From Blastococcus sp. TBT05-19 (lineage in GTDB: Bacteria; Actinomycetota; Actinomycetes; Mycobacteriales; Geodermatophilaceae), in NCBI RefSeq assembly GCF_003319095.1, contig NZ_QOHI01000004.1, positions 62,001 to 126,000 on the forward strand: a DNA stretch of 64,000 bases, read 5' to 3'. The notes below the pieces were generated by a model. The model saw only the letters and a program-made list of their open reading frames with translations, ran no database searches and was not told where the DNA came from. The position numbers and the translations under genes were made by a program. Of the stretch, positions 45,609 to 58,412 are shown in pieces (position 1 is the stretch's first letter; every line of letters starts with the position of its first letter).

Positions 45609-46379
45609 TCAGGCCTGCTCGGCCTGGCGACGGCGGTAGGCGACAGCACCCGCCGCAGCCGCACCGGTCAGCGCGACGGCGCCGATGCCGAAGGCGGCCT
45701 GGTTCTCGGTGCCGGCGGTGCTACCGGCACCGGTCTCGGCGCCGCCCTTGGGCGCGGTGCCCATCTGCGCGGTGTCCAGGGCGCCGCACGCGACCGGAGC
45801 GGTAGCCTCCATGGGCAGCTTCGGGTCGAGGTCGCTCTTGACGTCGCCGTCGTACGTGCCGCTGCCGTTCTGGTCGAAGCCGTGCAGCACCAGGACGGCG
45901 GTGCCGGCCTCGAACGCCGCGTGGACGTCCGGGGTGACCTCGAAGGTGCGGTTGTAGCTGATCGAGCCACCCTCGGCGGTCGGGAAGCGGTCGACGGCCA
46001 GGCCGCTGTCGGGGCTGGTGTCGCCGGTCGTGGTCAGCGACGTGCCGATGGCGCCGTAGGCGGCCGTGCCCTCGCTCGTGCTGAGGAAGGCGTCCCCGTC
46101 CTTGTTGTCAGCGTCGGTCGGGCAGGTGCCCTGCGCGCCGATGTGGAAGTGCTGGGCGTGCGGTGCCCCCGCCAGCAGCCCCTTCGCCTCGATCACGACG
46201 GTCGCGGTGTTGCCGTCCAGCGTCACCATGCCGGTGCCCGTGACGCCCGACTTGTTCAGGGTGCCCAGAGAGGCCTGGTAGCTGCTGCTGCCCTCGTGGG
46301 CGGAGGCCGTGGACATGGCCATGAGCGGGAATGCCGCGGCGGCGATGGCGACCGTCGGAAGTGCGAATGCCTTGCGCAT
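45609..46379 (-). CDS. secreted CHRD-domain protein with sortase-like tail
   Basis: A 256-residue exported protein. Signal peptide 1-27 (cleavage after TASA), a CHRD-like domain (residues 35-175: YQASLGTLNKSG, HAQHFHIG, VLVLHGFDQNGSGTYDG), a Gly/Ala linker and a C-terminal sorting-type end: GAETG at 213-217, hydrophobic stretch, then YRRRQAEQA. GAETG resembles the LAXTG class E sortase motif with one change. Function is unknown, perhaps a surface adhesin. Divergent from copC. Confidence 0.82.
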   Translation of the reverse strand: MRKAFALPTVAIAAAAFPLMAMSTASAHEGSSSYQASLGTLNKSGVTGTGMVTLDGNTATVVIEAKGLLAGAPHAQHFHIGAQGTCPTDADNKDGDAFLSTSEGTAAYGAIGTSLTTTGDTSPDSGLAVDRFPTAEGGSISYNRTFEVTPDVHAAFEAGTAVLVLHGFDQNGSGTYDGDVKSDLDPKLPMEATAPVACGALDTAQMGTAPKGGAETGAGSTAGTENQAAFGIGAVALTGAAAAGAVAYRRRQAEQA

Positions 46380-46553
46380 GGAGTGCTCCTGTTCGGTGGA
46401 GGGACCGGATCAGCGGACGGCTTCCCAGGCGGGGATCGTGTCCCGCCGCCGCTGTGACCCGCTCCTCATTCGGCACCGACCAGGGGTTCGGTTCGGTCAC
46501 AGTCGAAAAAGATCGCGACCGGCCCGTCCAACCGGGATCGCGGTCGGTTCCGA

Positions 46554-47120
46554 ATGCCTGGCATGACCGTTCCGCCCGCTGCCGGTGCCCCGCCCGTCCG
46601 TCGGGCGGTCCTCGCCCTGCTCGGTGCGGCGGCGAGCCTGCTGCTGCTGGGCATCGGGGCCCCGCCGGCGGCGGCGCACGACGGGCTGGTGGGCAGCAGC
46701 CCGGCCGCGGAGGGCTCCCTGCCGACGGGACCGGCCGCGGTGGAGCTGGAGTTCAGCGCCGAGCCCCTGCCGCTCGGGACCGAGGTCCTCGTCGCCGGCC
46801 CGGACGGCGGCCCGGTGTCCGAGGGCCCCGCCGAGATCCGCGGCACCACCGTCGTCCAGCCGCTGACCGACGGCCTCGCGGCGGGCGCGTACACCGTCGA
46901 TTGGCGCAGCACCTCCTCGGACGGCCATCCGCTGTCGGGGACGTTCGGCTTCACCGTGACCGAGGGCGCCGCCGCTGCGTCGCCCGGCACCCGGCCCGCC
47001 GCGGCCGCCGAGACAGCCGCCGGGGACGACGGCGGCTTCCCGGCCTGGCCGGTCGCGGGTGCGGCCCTGCTCGCCGGGATCGCGGTCCTGGCCGTCCGCC
47101 GCTGGCGGAGAACCGCGTGA
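46554..47120 (+). CDS. CopC-domain copper-binding protein
   Basis: A 188-residue secreted protein of the CopC/YobA type. A signal peptide of about 41 residues ends AAA/HDG, so the mature N-terminus is His, the first copper ligand; the DGH motif (SSDGHPLSG) gives the other Asp and His ligands of the Cu(II) site. A C-terminal membrane helix (FPAWPVAGAALLAGIAVLAV) anchors it. Stop overlaps the CopD start by GTGA. It would hand copper to CopD for import or cuproprotein assembly. Confidence 0.9.
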   Translation: MPGMTVPPAAGAPPVRRAVLALLGAAASLLLLGIGAPPAAAHDGLVGSSPAAEGSLPTGPAAVELEFSAEPLPLGTEVLVAGPDGGPVSEGPAEIRGTTVVQPLTDGLAAGAYTVDWRSTSSDGHPLSGTFGFTVTEGAAAASPGTRPAAAAETAAGDDGGFPAWPVAGAALLAGIAVLAVRRWRRTA

Positions 47121-48484
47121 GCATCCGCGAGCCGGACGTCGCGGCCCCCCCGGCCTCCTCGCCCACCGCCACGCCGCTGTGGGCCCGGCGGCCGGTGCTC
47201 GTCGTCGCCGGAGCAGTGGCGCTGACCGGCGTCCTGCTGTGGGCCTACGCGGTCGGTGGCGCCGGTCCGTCGGAACCGTCCGGTGGATCGACGGCCCGGT
47301 TCGCTGCCGTGGCCACGCTGATCTCCCGCATCGCCGCGGTGGGCACGGTCGGTGCGCTCCTCGCCGCCGCGGTGCTCCTGCCGGCTCCGGGCGGCCGGCT
47401 CTCACCGGCGGCCAGACGTGCCACCATGGCCGCCGCCGCCTGGTCCGCGGGCTGGGCGGTGGCGACCGGGATCGGCGCCTACCTGAGCACCTCGGTCCTG
47501 GTCGGGGTGGCGCCGACGTCCCTGCCCTTGTCCTCGCTGCAGGTGTTCCTCCTGCAGACCGGCGCCGGCCGGTCAGCCCTGGTCGTCGCGGTGCTCACCG
47601 CCCTGATCGCCGCCACCGCTGGACGCTGCACCACACCTGCGGCCGCCCGCCTCCTGCTGGGCGCCGCCCTGGTCGCGCTCGTGGTCCCGGTCGTCCTCAG
47701 CGGGCACTCCGCCGCCGACGACCACCTGGTGACGGTGACGACGCTCGCCGTCCACGTCACGGCCGCGACCCTCTGGATCGGCGGCCTGCTGGCGGTGCTC
47801 GTCGCCGGGCGGGGAGCGGCGGACCCTGCGGTCGGCCGCTACAGCGCGCTCGCCCTCGTGTGCTTCGGAGCCACCGCGGCCTCGGGCGCGCTGGCCGCGT
47901 GGCTCCTCCTGGCCGGCAGCGACGGGCTGGGCGCTGCGGTGGGCACCGGTTACGGGTGGCTGCTGCTGGCGAAGACGACAGGGCTCGCGGTGCTCGGTGT
48001 CGTCGGCTGGCAGCACCGCCGGCACACCCTGTCGGAGCTCCGTGCCGGGCGCCCCGGCAGCTTCCGCCGCTTCGCGGTCGTCGAGCTGCTGGTCATGCTG
48101 GCCACCGTCGCCGTCGCGGTCGCCCTGGCCGCCTCCCCTCCCCCGACGGCCCGCGCGGCCGAGGCGGGCGGTCCGGCCGCGCCGGCAGCCGAAGCCGGCC
48201 CCTCGGCCGACCCGATGGCCGGGCACGACCACGGCGAGCTCTCGGTGGGCGTGCTCGTCGACGAGGAGCGCTTCCACGTCCCCGCGCCGGTGACCGCCGG
48301 GTCGCGGGTGAGCGTGTTCAACGGCACCGATCAGCAGGTGACCCTCACCGCGGAGGACGGCTCGTTCGACGTCGTCGTCCCCGGTGGCAGCCTGCTGACC
48401 TTCGAGGCCCCGGCGGACCCGGGCGACTACGCGTTCACCAGCCGCCACGACGACACCTTCACCGACGTCCTCACGGTGAGGTAA
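47117..48484 (+). CDS. CopD-domain copper transporter with C-terminal cupredoxin-like domain
   Basis: A 455-residue membrane protein. About eight hydrophobic segments form the CopD domain, with GHSAADDHLVTVTTLAVHVTAATLW and WIGGLL as core motifs. The last 90 residues (after GHDHGELSVG) are a beta-sandwich with cupredoxin pattern; the usual Cys copper ligand before the final His is replaced (YAFTSRHDD), so it is probably not a type 1 copper site. GTG start, coupled to copC. Confidence 0.85.
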   Translation: MSIREPDVAAPPASSPTATPLWARRPVLVVAGAVALTGVLLWAYAVGGAGPSEPSGGSTARFAAVATLISRIAAVGTVGALLAAAVLLPAPGGRLSPAARRATMAAAAWSAGWAVATGIGAYLSTSVLVGVAPTSLPLSSLQVFLLQTGAGRSALVVAVLTALIAATAGRCTTPAAARLLLGAALVALVVPVVLSGHSAADDHLVTVTTLAVHVTAATLWIGGLLAVLVAGRGAADPAVGRYSALALVCFGATAASGALAAWLLLAGSDGLGAAVGTGYGWLLLAKTTGLAVLGVVGWQHRRHTLSELRAGRPGSFRRFAVVELLVMLATVAVAVALAASPPPTARAAEAGGPAAPAAEAGPSADPMAGHDHGELSVGVLVDEERFHVPAPVTAGSRVSVFNGTDQQVTLTAEDGSFDVVVPGGSLLTFEAPADPGDYAFTSRHDDTFTDVLTVR

Positions 48485-48492
48485 TGGAACGG

Positions 48493-48543
48493 CCCGGGTG
48501 CAGGGCCCCACCGCGAGCCTGCGAGCGGTGGGGGGCACCCGGG
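48493..48543. repeat. dispersed palindromic element, copy 3 / terminator
   Basis: Reversed relative to the copies at 25104 and 29655. Outer arms CCCGGGTGC / GCACCCGGG and inner arms CCCCACCGC / GCGGTGGGG fold into one long hairpin, and GGTCCTTCACTC follows. It lies between the convergent CopD and metH stops and can serve as their terminator. Confidence 0.75.
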
Positions 48544-48547
48544 TCCT

Positions 48548-52348
<3,801 letters not shown>

Positions 52349-52562
52349 GGCGGATCCCCAAGGACGATCTCGATGGGCATGCGGACTGCGTCCCCGGGTG
52401 GAGGAGCTCCGTCACCCCGGCGGGCTGGCCCAGGCCTGGGCGTCCCCGATGTCGGCCCCATGCTCTCATCTCCACCCCCGCGAGGGCAGCAGGCGTGGGT
52501 TCCGGGACCCGCGGGGCACCGGCCACCCGGGGCGCACGCGCGATCGACGTAGGCTGGCAGGG

Positions 52563-53429
52563 GTGACCGACCCGATGTCCAGTGCTGATGACCTGCCGCA
52601 GCTCACCGACCCGCTGGTCGTCGTCGCCTTCGAGGGCTGGAACGACGCGGGCGACGCCGCGACGGGCGCCATCGAGCACCTGGAGCTGATCTGGGACGCC
52701 AAGCCGCTCGCCGCGCTGGACCCCGAGGACTACTACGACTTCCAGGTCAACCGGCCCACCGTCTCCCTGGTGGGCGGGGTGAGCCGCCGCATCGAGTGGC
52801 CGACCACCCGCATCTCCGTCGCGCGGCCCGAGGGGCTCGACCGCGACATCGTCCTCATCCGCGGCATCGAGCCCAACATGCGCTGGCGCGGCTTCTGCGA
52901 GGAGCTCCTCGAGATCCTCGAGGAGCTGGACGTGAGCATGGTCGTGGCGCTGGGAGCCCTGCTGGCCGACACACCGCACACCCGTCCCACCCCGGTGACC
53001 GGCTCGGCCTACGACAGCGAGTCGGCGCAGGCCTACGGCCTGGAGACCTCCCGGTACGAGGGACCCACCGGCATCCTCGGCGTCTTCCAGGACGCGTGCG
53101 TCCAGGCCGGCCTGCCCGCGATCAGCTTCTGGGCCGCGGTCCCGCACTACGTGTCGCAGCCGCCGTCCCCTCGGGCCACCGTCGCGCTGCTGACGCGGCT
53201 CGAGGAGGTCCTGGAGACCGCGGTGCCGCTGGGCGCCCTCCCGGCCCAGGCCGACGAGTGGGTGAAGACCGTCGACGAGATGGCCAACGAGGACGCCGAG
53301 GTCGTCGAGTACGTCCGCTCGCTGGAGGAGCGGGCCACCAAGGACGACCTGTCCCAGGCCAACGGCGACACCATCGCCCGGGAGTTCGAGCGCTACCTCC
53401 GCCGTCGGGGAACCGCGGGCGGCGCCTGA
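52563..53429 (+). CDS. PAC2 (proteasome assembly chaperone-like) family protein
   Basis: A 288-residue protein of the PAC2 family. Opening segment VVVAFEGWNDAGDAATGAIEHL, then YYDFQVNRPTVSLVGG and the GALLADTPHTRPTPVTG core are typical. Despite the name, bacterial PAC2 proteins have no shown role with the proteasome; they are common next to metH or mshC in actinobacteria. The C-terminus is an acidic helix. GTG start at 52563 (ATG at 52575 possible). Divergent from metH. Confidence 0.9.
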   Translation: MTDPMSSADDLPQLTDPLVVVAFEGWNDAGDAATGAIEHLELIWDAKPLAALDPEDYYDFQVNRPTVSLVGGVSRRIEWPTTRISVARPEGLDRDIVLIRGIEPNMRWRGFCEELLEILEELDVSMVVALGALLADTPHTRPTPVTGSAYDSESAQAYGLETSRYEGPTGILGVFQDACVQAGLPAISFWAAVPHYVSQPPSPRATVALLTRLEEVLETAVPLGALPAQADEWVKTVDEMANEDAEVVEYVRSLEERATKDDLSQANGDTIAREFERYLRRRGTAGGA

Positions 53430-53436
53430 ACCCGGC

Positions 53437-53464
53437 CTCCGCCCGCCCCGGGGCGGGCGCGGAG
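53437..53464. terminator. bidirectional terminator between PAC2 gene and siderophore lipoprotein gene
   Basis: The palindrome GCCCGCCCCGGGGCGGGC, with flanking CTCC/GGAG pairing, runs from 53437 to 53464 between two convergent stops (53429 and 53473). It is strongly GC-rich, as expected for a hairpin serving both transcripts. Confidence 0.8.
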
Positions 53465-53472
53465 CGTGCCCG

Positions 53473-54411
53473 TCAGGCGTAGAGCTCCTCGAGGTCGGTG
53501 AGCATCAGCTCGGTGGCGAGCGGCCCGTGGAAGAACCAGTGCACGCCGACGTCGATCACCGAACCGCCCTGCACGGCCGACAGCAGCGGGTACAGCGGCG
53601 ATGACTCCAGCTCGCGGCGCAGCCGGTCGACCTCCGCCGGCTCCCCGAAGGCGTTGACCAGCAGCACGTCCCCGTCCAGGCGGCCGAACTCCTCGGCCGA
53701 GGGGAACTCGAAGTTCTCGATCCCCTGCTGCGCAGCGGGGCGGCTGAAGCCGACATCGAGCAGCAGCGCTCCTGCGGCTCGCCGGTCCCCGATGATGCCG
53801 ACACCGTCGCCGGCCAGGATCGAGACCAGGGACACCTCGGTGTCGCCCGGACTCCCGATGGCCTCTCCGAGGGCCGCGACCCGCCGGTCGTACTCCTCGA
53901 GGGCCTCGGCTGCCCGGTCCTCCAGACCGAGTGCGTCAGCGTGCCGGGTGACGGCGTCCTGCCACGCCACGGGCACCTGGGTGTCGATCGCCACGAAGGG
54001 TGCGATGTCGCCGAGCGCGGCCGCGCTCTCGGTGTCCGGGTTGCCGAAGACGAGGTCGGGCTCGAGCCCGGCGATCGTCTCGAGGGCGGGCTCCTGGAAC
54101 GTGCCGATGTCGGGCAGGTCGACCGCACCGCCGCCCAGGTACTCGGGCAGCTCCTCGACGCCGGTCACCGCGATCGGCTCGACGCCGAGGAAGCGGAGGA
54201 TCTCGTAGCTGAAGTAGTTGGTGGCCACGATCCGCTCGGCGTCGACCGGCACGCACACGGTGCCCTCGTCGCTCGCGAAGTCGGTGCAGCCGGGCGCGGC
54301 GGCCTCCTCGGCGCCCGCGCACGAGGTGAGGACGAGCGCACCGGCGACGAGGCCGGCGAGGCGGGTGCCCCGTCGGGCCGGGGGTGCGCTGCGGATCGGG
54401 CTGAGGGTCAC
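53473..54411 (-). CDS. iron-siderophore ABC transporter substrate-binding lipoprotein
   Basis: A 312-residue type III periplasmic-binding-like lipoprotein. Lipobox LVLTSC, then a two-lobe fold: RIVATNYFSYEILRFLGVEPIAV, DIGTFQEPALETIAGLEPDLVFGN and the C-terminal GVHWFFHGPLATELMLTDL are family hallmarks. It binds ferric siderophores for import. No permease or ATPase gene is adjacent, so it must use components elsewhere. An IdeR/DtxR box lies 58 bp upstream, giving iron control. Confidence 0.9.
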   Translation of the reverse strand: MTLSPIRSAPPARRGTRLAGLVAGALVLTSCAGAEEAAAPGCTDFASDEGTVCVPVDAERIVATNYFSYEILRFLGVEPIAVTGVEELPEYLGGGAVDLPDIGTFQEPALETIAGLEPDLVFGNPDTESAAALGDIAPFVAIDTQVPVAWQDAVTRHADALGLEDRAAEALEEYDRRVAALGEAIGSPGDTEVSLVSILAGDGVGIIGDRRAAGALLLDVGFSRPAAQQGIENFEFPSAEEFGRLDGDVLLVNAFGEPAEVDRLRRELESSPLYPLLSAVQGGSVIDVGVHWFFHGPLATELMLTDLEELYA

Positions 54412-54468
54412 GGAACGCCCATCGCTCGGGTCGCGGCCGGCGAGCGATGCCGGCGGAAGTCGTCGGTG

Positions 54469-54487
54469 TGAGGTTAGGGCACCCTAA
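54469..54487 (-). promoter_or_regulatory. IdeR/DtxR iron box
   Basis: TGAGGTTAGGGCACCCTAA matches the 19-bp DtxR/IdeR consensus (TWAGGTTAGSCTAACCTWA) at about 15 positions. It sits 58 bp before the GTG of the siderophore-binding lipoprotein gene. Binding of iron-loaded IdeR would repress the gene. The assignment rests on a good match plus an appropriate target. Confidence 0.8.
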
Positions 54488-54567
54488 GTGCGACTCGTCG
54501 CGCGGGGGTCGCGCAGCTCAGGCCGCGGCCAGCCGGCGGACGAGGGCCACCAGCACGATCCGGACGC

Positions 54568-55614
54568 TCAGCGCTCCCCGAGCAGCGGGCGCATCTGCGC
54601 GGACGCGTCGGCGTCGAACAACCGGTCGTAGGTGGCCAGGGCGAACCGGTCGGTCATCCCGGACACGTAGTCGACGACCTGGGTGAGCACCGCGGCCTCG
54701 GTGTCGCGGTAGGACGCCGGGATCAGCTCCGGGTGCGCCAGGTGGTGGTCGACCAGCCGGCGGATCACGTCGATCGCGACGTGCTTCTGCCCGGCGGCGA
54801 CGTCGGAGGCGTAGACCCGGGCGAACATGAAGTCGCGCAGCTCGTGCATCGCCTCGAGCGCGTCAGGGCTCATGACCACGCTCGTGCTGCCGGGGGCCAG
54901 CGACCCCGCGACGACGGCGTCGATCATGGAGCCGACCATCTCGCTGCCGGGCTGCCCGAAGACGGCCAGCGCCCGGGCGGGCAGGTCGCCGGCGCGGATG
55001 ACCCCGGCGCGGGCGGCGTCCAGGGCGTCGTGCGACAGGTAGCCGATCCGGTCGGCGTACCGGACGCACTCGGCCTCGCGGGTGGCCGGCGGCGGGTCGA
55101 TCTTCCAGCTGTGCGCGCGGATGCCGTCGCGCACCTCCCAGGTGAGGTTCAGGTCCTCGAGCACTTCGACGATGCGCACGCCCTGCGCGGCGTGGTGCCA
55201 GCCGCCCTCGACGTAGGGGTCGAACGCGTCCTCGCCGATGTGCCCGAAGGGCGAGTGGCCGACGTCGTGGCCCAGCGCGATGGCCTCCGCGAGGGACTCG
55301 TTGAGGCCGAGGGCCCGCGCCAGCGACCGCGCCACCTGGGTGACCTGCAGCGTGTGCGTGAGACGGGTGACGAAGTGGTCGCCGTCGGGGTGCAGGAAGA
55401 CCTGGGTCTTGTGCTTGAGCCGGCGGAAGGCCTTGGCGTGCAGGATCCGGTCCCGGTCGCGCTCGAACGCCGTCCGCAGCGGGTCCTCCGCCTCGGGGCG
55501 GACCCGGCCGCGCGAGCCGGCGGCCCGGGTGGCGGCGGGCGCGAGCTGCTCCTCGGCCCGCTCGCGGGCGGCCCGGTCGGTCAGCCGGAACGGGCCGGCG
55601 GGCGCACCGGTCAC
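54568..55614 (-). CDS. dgt: deoxyguanosinetriphosphate triphosphohydrolase family (HD domain)
   Basis: A 348-residue HD-domain dNTP triphosphohydrolase, dGTPase type. The HD metal site is formed by His87 (THTLQV), His116-Asp117 ([16 protein letters not shown]) and Asp near residue 190 ([11 protein letters not shown]). [24 protein letters not shown] is the N-terminal family motif. It removes triphosphate from dNTPs, controlling pools. GTG start overlaps the mshC stop (GTGA), so the two are coupled. Confidence 0.92.
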   Translation of the reverse strand: MTGAPAGPFRLTDRAARERAEEQLAPAATRAAGSRGRVRPEAEDPLRTAFERDRDRILHAKAFRRLKHKTQVFLHPDGDHFVTRLTHTLQVTQVARSLARALGLNESLAEAIALGHDVGHSPFGHIGEDAFDPYVEGGWHHAAQGVRIVEVLEDLNLTWEVRDGIRAHSWKIDPPPATREAECVRYADRIGYLSHDALDAARAGVIRAGDLPARALAVFGQPGSEMVGSMIDAVVAGSLAPGSTSVVMSPDALEAMHELRDFMFARVYASDVAAGQKHVAIDVIRRLVDHHLAHPELIPASYRDTEAAVLTQVVDYVSGMTDRFALATYDRLFDADASAQMRPLLGER

Positions 55615-56864
55615 CCGCAGTCCCCCAGGTCCACGCCGAGGAGCGCGTCGACGGCGTCGCAGATGACCCGGGGCGCCTCCTCCTCGAGGTCGGCTCCCCC
55701 GGCGAGGGTCTGCCGGGCCCAGTCGTCGACCAGCGCGATGGCGCCGGGGCTGTCCAGGTCGTCGGTCAGCCGCTCGCGCAGGCCGTGCAGCACCGGGCCG
55801 GCCGGCGCGCCGGCGTCCAGGGCCACGGCCCGCCGCCAGGTGGCCAGGCGCTCCTCGGCCTGCTGCAGCAGGGCCGGCGTCCAGGCGCGGTCGGTGCGGT
55901 AGTGCCCCGACAGCAGCGCCAGCCGGATCGCCATCGGGTCCGTGCCCTCGCCGCGCAGCTTGGAGACGAAGACCAGGTTGCCGCGGCTCTTGCTCATCTT
56001 CTCGCCGTCGAGACCGATCATCGCGGCGTGCACGTAGGCCTGCGCGAACGGCTTGGTGGCGGTCAGCGCCTCGGCGTGCACGGCGGAGTACTCGTGGTGC
56101 GGGAAGACCAGGTCGCTGCCGCCGCCCTGGACGTCGAAGCCCATGCCGATCGTGTCCAGCGCGATGCAGGCGCACTCGATGTGCCACCCGGGGCGCCCCT
56201 CGGCCCCGCGCGGGCCGGGCCAGGACGGCTCGCCCTCGCGGCGGCCGCGCCACAGCAGCGGGTCCAGGCGGTTGCGCTTGCCGGCGCGGTCGGGGTCACC
56301 CCCGCGCTCGGCGAAGAAGCCCAGCATCGTCGGCTCGTCGTAGCGGGACTCGCTGCCGAAGCCGGGCGCCTGGGAGATGTCGTGGTAGACGTCGCCGGTG
56401 CCGTCGTCGAGGACGTAGGCCAGGCCGTCGTCCATCAGCCGCTCGATCTGGGCCACGATCCGCGGGATGGCCTCGACCGCGCCGACGTAGTCCTCGGGCG
56501 GCAGCACGCGCAGCGCCGTCATGTCCTCGCGGAACAGCGCCGTCTCCCGCATGGCGAGCACCACCCAGTCCTCGCCGTCCCGCTCGGCCCGCTCCAGCAG
56601 CGGGTCGTCGATGTCGGTGACGTTCTGGACGTAGTGCACCGCGTGGCCGGCGTCGCGCCACAGGCGGTTGATCAAGTCGAAGGCCAGGTAGGTGGCGGCG
56701 TGCCCGAGGTGCGTCGCGTCGTACGGGGTGATGCCGCAGACGTACATCCGCGCGGTGCGATCGGGTGTCGTCGCGACGATCTCGCCCCGGGCGGTGTCGT
56801 AGACCTTGAGGACGGGGCCGGTGCCGGGCAGGGTCGGCAGCAGCGGAGCGGGCCAGGAGAGCAC
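55611..56864 (-). CDS. mshC: mycothiol cysteine ligase MshC
   Basis: A 417-residue cysteinyl-tRNA-synthetase-like ligase that joins cysteine to glucosaminyl-inositol in mycothiol synthesis. It begins MLSWPAP, has Cys43 in [15 protein letters not shown] at 51-56 (HIGH-like), HIECACIA with Cys231 and the KMSKS loop at 289-293. The shorter C-terminus without an anticodon domain separates it from true CysS. The next forward gene is a mycothiol-dependent enzyme. Confidence 0.96.
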   Translation of the reverse strand: MLSWPAPLLPTLPGTGPVLKVYDTARGEIVATTPDRTARMYVCGITPYDATHLGHAATYLAFDLINRLWRDAGHAVHYVQNVTDIDDPLLERAERDGEDWVVLAMRETALFREDMTALRVLPPEDYVGAVEAIPRIVAQIERLMDDGLAYVLDDGTGDVYHDISQAPGFGSESRYDEPTMLGFFAERGGDPDRAGKRNRLDPLLWRGRREGEPSWPGPRGAEGRPGWHIECACIALDTIGMGFDVQGGGSDLVFPHHEYSAVHAEALTATKPFAQAYVHAAMIGLDGEKMSKSRGNLVFVSKLRGEGTDPMAIRLALLSGHYRTDRAWTPALLQQAEERLATWRRAVALDAGAPAGPVLHGLRERLTDDLDSPGAIALVDDWARQTLAGGADLEEEAPRVICDAVDALLGVDLGDCG

Positions 56865-56939
56865 GGCACGAGCCTAGAGGCGAGGTCCGACGCCGTCTGG
56901 CCGCACGTCCGTGCGGGTCATCCGGTCGGAGGGGGCACC

Positions 56940-57656
56940 ATGGACATCGACGACTACCTGCCCGCCCTCCGGCGGACGAACGCCCGGTTCGCCGACGCGG
57001 CGTCGGAGGCGGTGCTCGCCCGCGGCTGGGCGGCTCCGGTGACCGGCTGCCCCGGGTGGTCGCTGGCCGATCTGGTCTGGCACCTCGCCGAGGTCCAGCA
57101 CTTCTGGGCATGGGTGGTGCGCACCCGCGCGCAGGACCCGTCGGCCTACGGAGCGCCGTCGCGGCACCCCGACGACGAGCTGCTCGGGTACGCGACGGCC
57201 CGGAGCGCCGAGCTGGAGACGGCGCTCGCCGGCGCCGACCCCGACGAGCGGGTGTGGACCTGGGCGCCGCGCAAGGACGTGGGCTTCGTCCTGCGCCGGC
57301 AGCTGCAGGAGGCCACGGTGCACACCGCCGACGTCGAGCAGGTGCTCGGCGATGTCCGGCCGATCCCTGCCGACGTCGGGCTGGACGGCGTGGACGAGTG
57401 GCTGGACCTGATGGTGCCCGGCGCCCTGCCGGAGGGCCCGCCAGAAGGGGCGCACCCCGTCGTCCTCCACGCGGTGGACGCCGACGCCGAGCGGACCCTC
57501 TTCCCGGGGTCCCGTCCCTTTCCCGCCGCCACCCTGACCGGCACCGCCGGTGACCTGCTGCTCGCTGTCTGGCGACGGGTGCCGCTGGACGTGCTCACCG
57601 TGGACGGCGACGCAGCCCGAGCAGCCGCGATGATCGGCCTCGTCAACCTGGAATGA
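56940..57656 (+). CDS. maleylpyruvate isomerase family mycothiol-dependent enzyme
   Basis: A 238-residue protein of the mycothiol-dependent maleylpyruvate isomerase (MDMPI) family. The N-terminal DinB-like bundle has the metal-binding His in LADLVWHLAEVQHFWAWV and QEATVHTADVEQ; the C-terminal alpha/beta part (GTAGDLLLAVWRR) is the sterol-carrier-like domain. It probably transfers or isomerises with mycothiol as cofactor. ATG follows a GGAGGGGG ribosome site. Divergent from mshC, fitting shared thiol biology. Confidence 0.88.
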   Translation: MDIDDYLPALRRTNARFADAASEAVLARGWAAPVTGCPGWSLADLVWHLAEVQHFWAWVVRTRAQDPSAYGAPSRHPDDELLGYATARSAELETALAGADPDERVWTWAPRKDVGFVLRRQLQEATVHTADVEQVLGDVRPIPADVGLDGVDEWLDLMVPGALPEGPPEGAHPVVLHAVDADAERTLFPGSRPFPAATLTGTAGDLLLAVWRRVPLDVLTVDGDAARAAAMIGLVNLE

Positions 57657-57658
57657 GT

Positions 57659-57979
57659 TCACTCGTCGGCGAACTCCTCCACGCGCCACGGCCGGCCCGG
57701 CTCGGTGCGTGCGGCCAAGTGGCCGACGGGCAGTGCGCGCAGCGGACCGAGCTCGTCGGGGAACTCGTCGAAGAGATGGTGGGCGTGAGTGGCGATGAGG
57801 TGATCGACGTCGACCGGTGTTCCGTCCAGGAACTGCCAACTGCCGTCCCGGTTGTGTGCCACCAGGCGCAGCGGCTCGGACCCGTCGAGCACCCTGGTGG
57901 ACACGATGGACAGCCGCTCCACTCGGCGCCGGGTGGAGCCTCGGACCGACGCACGTCGCGATCGCTTCTTCGGGCTCAT
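57659..57979 (-). CDS. small conserved hypothetical protein
   Basis: A 106-residue cytoplasmic protein. Basic N-terminus (PKKRSRRASVRGSTRRR), then VLDGSEPLRLVAHNRDGSWQFLDGTPVD and a C-terminal helix-loop that ends PWRVEEFADE. The centre resembles small proteins annotated as immunity-like or unknown, which share a DGSWQFLDG turn. The ATG overlaps the VOC stop by ATGA, so it is coupled to that gene. Function is unknown. Confidence 0.7.
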   Translation of the reverse strand: MSPKKRSRRASVRGSTRRRVERLSIVSTRVLDGSEPLRLVAHNRDGSWQFLDGTPVDVDHLIATHAHHLFDEFPDELGPLRALPVGHLAARTEPGRPWRVEEFADE

Positions 57980-58368
57980 GGCCACGTCACCGAGTGGCGG
58001 TCGAACTCGTCACCGGTCTGGATGCCGACCACGCAGAAGACGAGACCGGCCGGGTCGAGCAGCTGCCAGAACTGCCCGTCCTCCACGTACCGGTGCCGGG
58101 TGGCGCCCAGCGCCTCGAGCCGGGCCACCTCGGCCTCGACGTCGTCGCTCTCGATGTCCACGTGCCAGCGCGGCGGCGTCCCCTCCCCGGTCCGCTGCAC
58201 CTCGAGGTGGAACCCGTCGGCGAACGAGCCCAGCGACGCCCACTTCTCGTCGTCAGGGTCCGGTGTGGCGGCGCGGCCGGTCGCGCCGGCCCAGAAGTCC
58301 CGGCCGGAGGCGTGGCGCTCCGGTGGGAGGTCGAGCAGCAAGATCGACAGGCGGCTGCGATGTGGCAT
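57976..58368 (-). CDS. VOC family protein
   Basis: A 130-residue VOC protein. It starts MPHRSRLSILLLDLPPE, with a GRDFWAGATG segment; RWHVDIESDDVEAEVARLEALGA and the FWQLLDPAGLVFCVV strand are the metal-binding end. Substrate is unknown. ATG start at 58368; a long palindrome lies 45 bp upstream (58413-58474), between it and the gene before. It is translationally coupled to the small unknown that follows. Confidence 0.85.
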   Translation of the reverse strand: MPHRSRLSILLLDLPPERHASGRDFWAGATGRAATPDPDDEKWASLGSFADGFHLEVQRTGEGTPPRWHVDIESDDVEAEVARLEALGATRHRYVEDGQFWQLLDPAGLVFCVVGIQTGDEFDRHSVTWP

Positions 58369-58412
58369 GGCGGCACGGTAGGGCCAAGGAGGGACGATTT
58401 CGGCCGACGGGG

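Noticed and set aside
52349-52562. Possible riboswitch (cobalamin, SAM or SAH) before metH
   Set aside because: I looked for a B12 box and SAM/SAH core motifs on the minus strand and saw none; only ordinary GC-rich hairpins are present.
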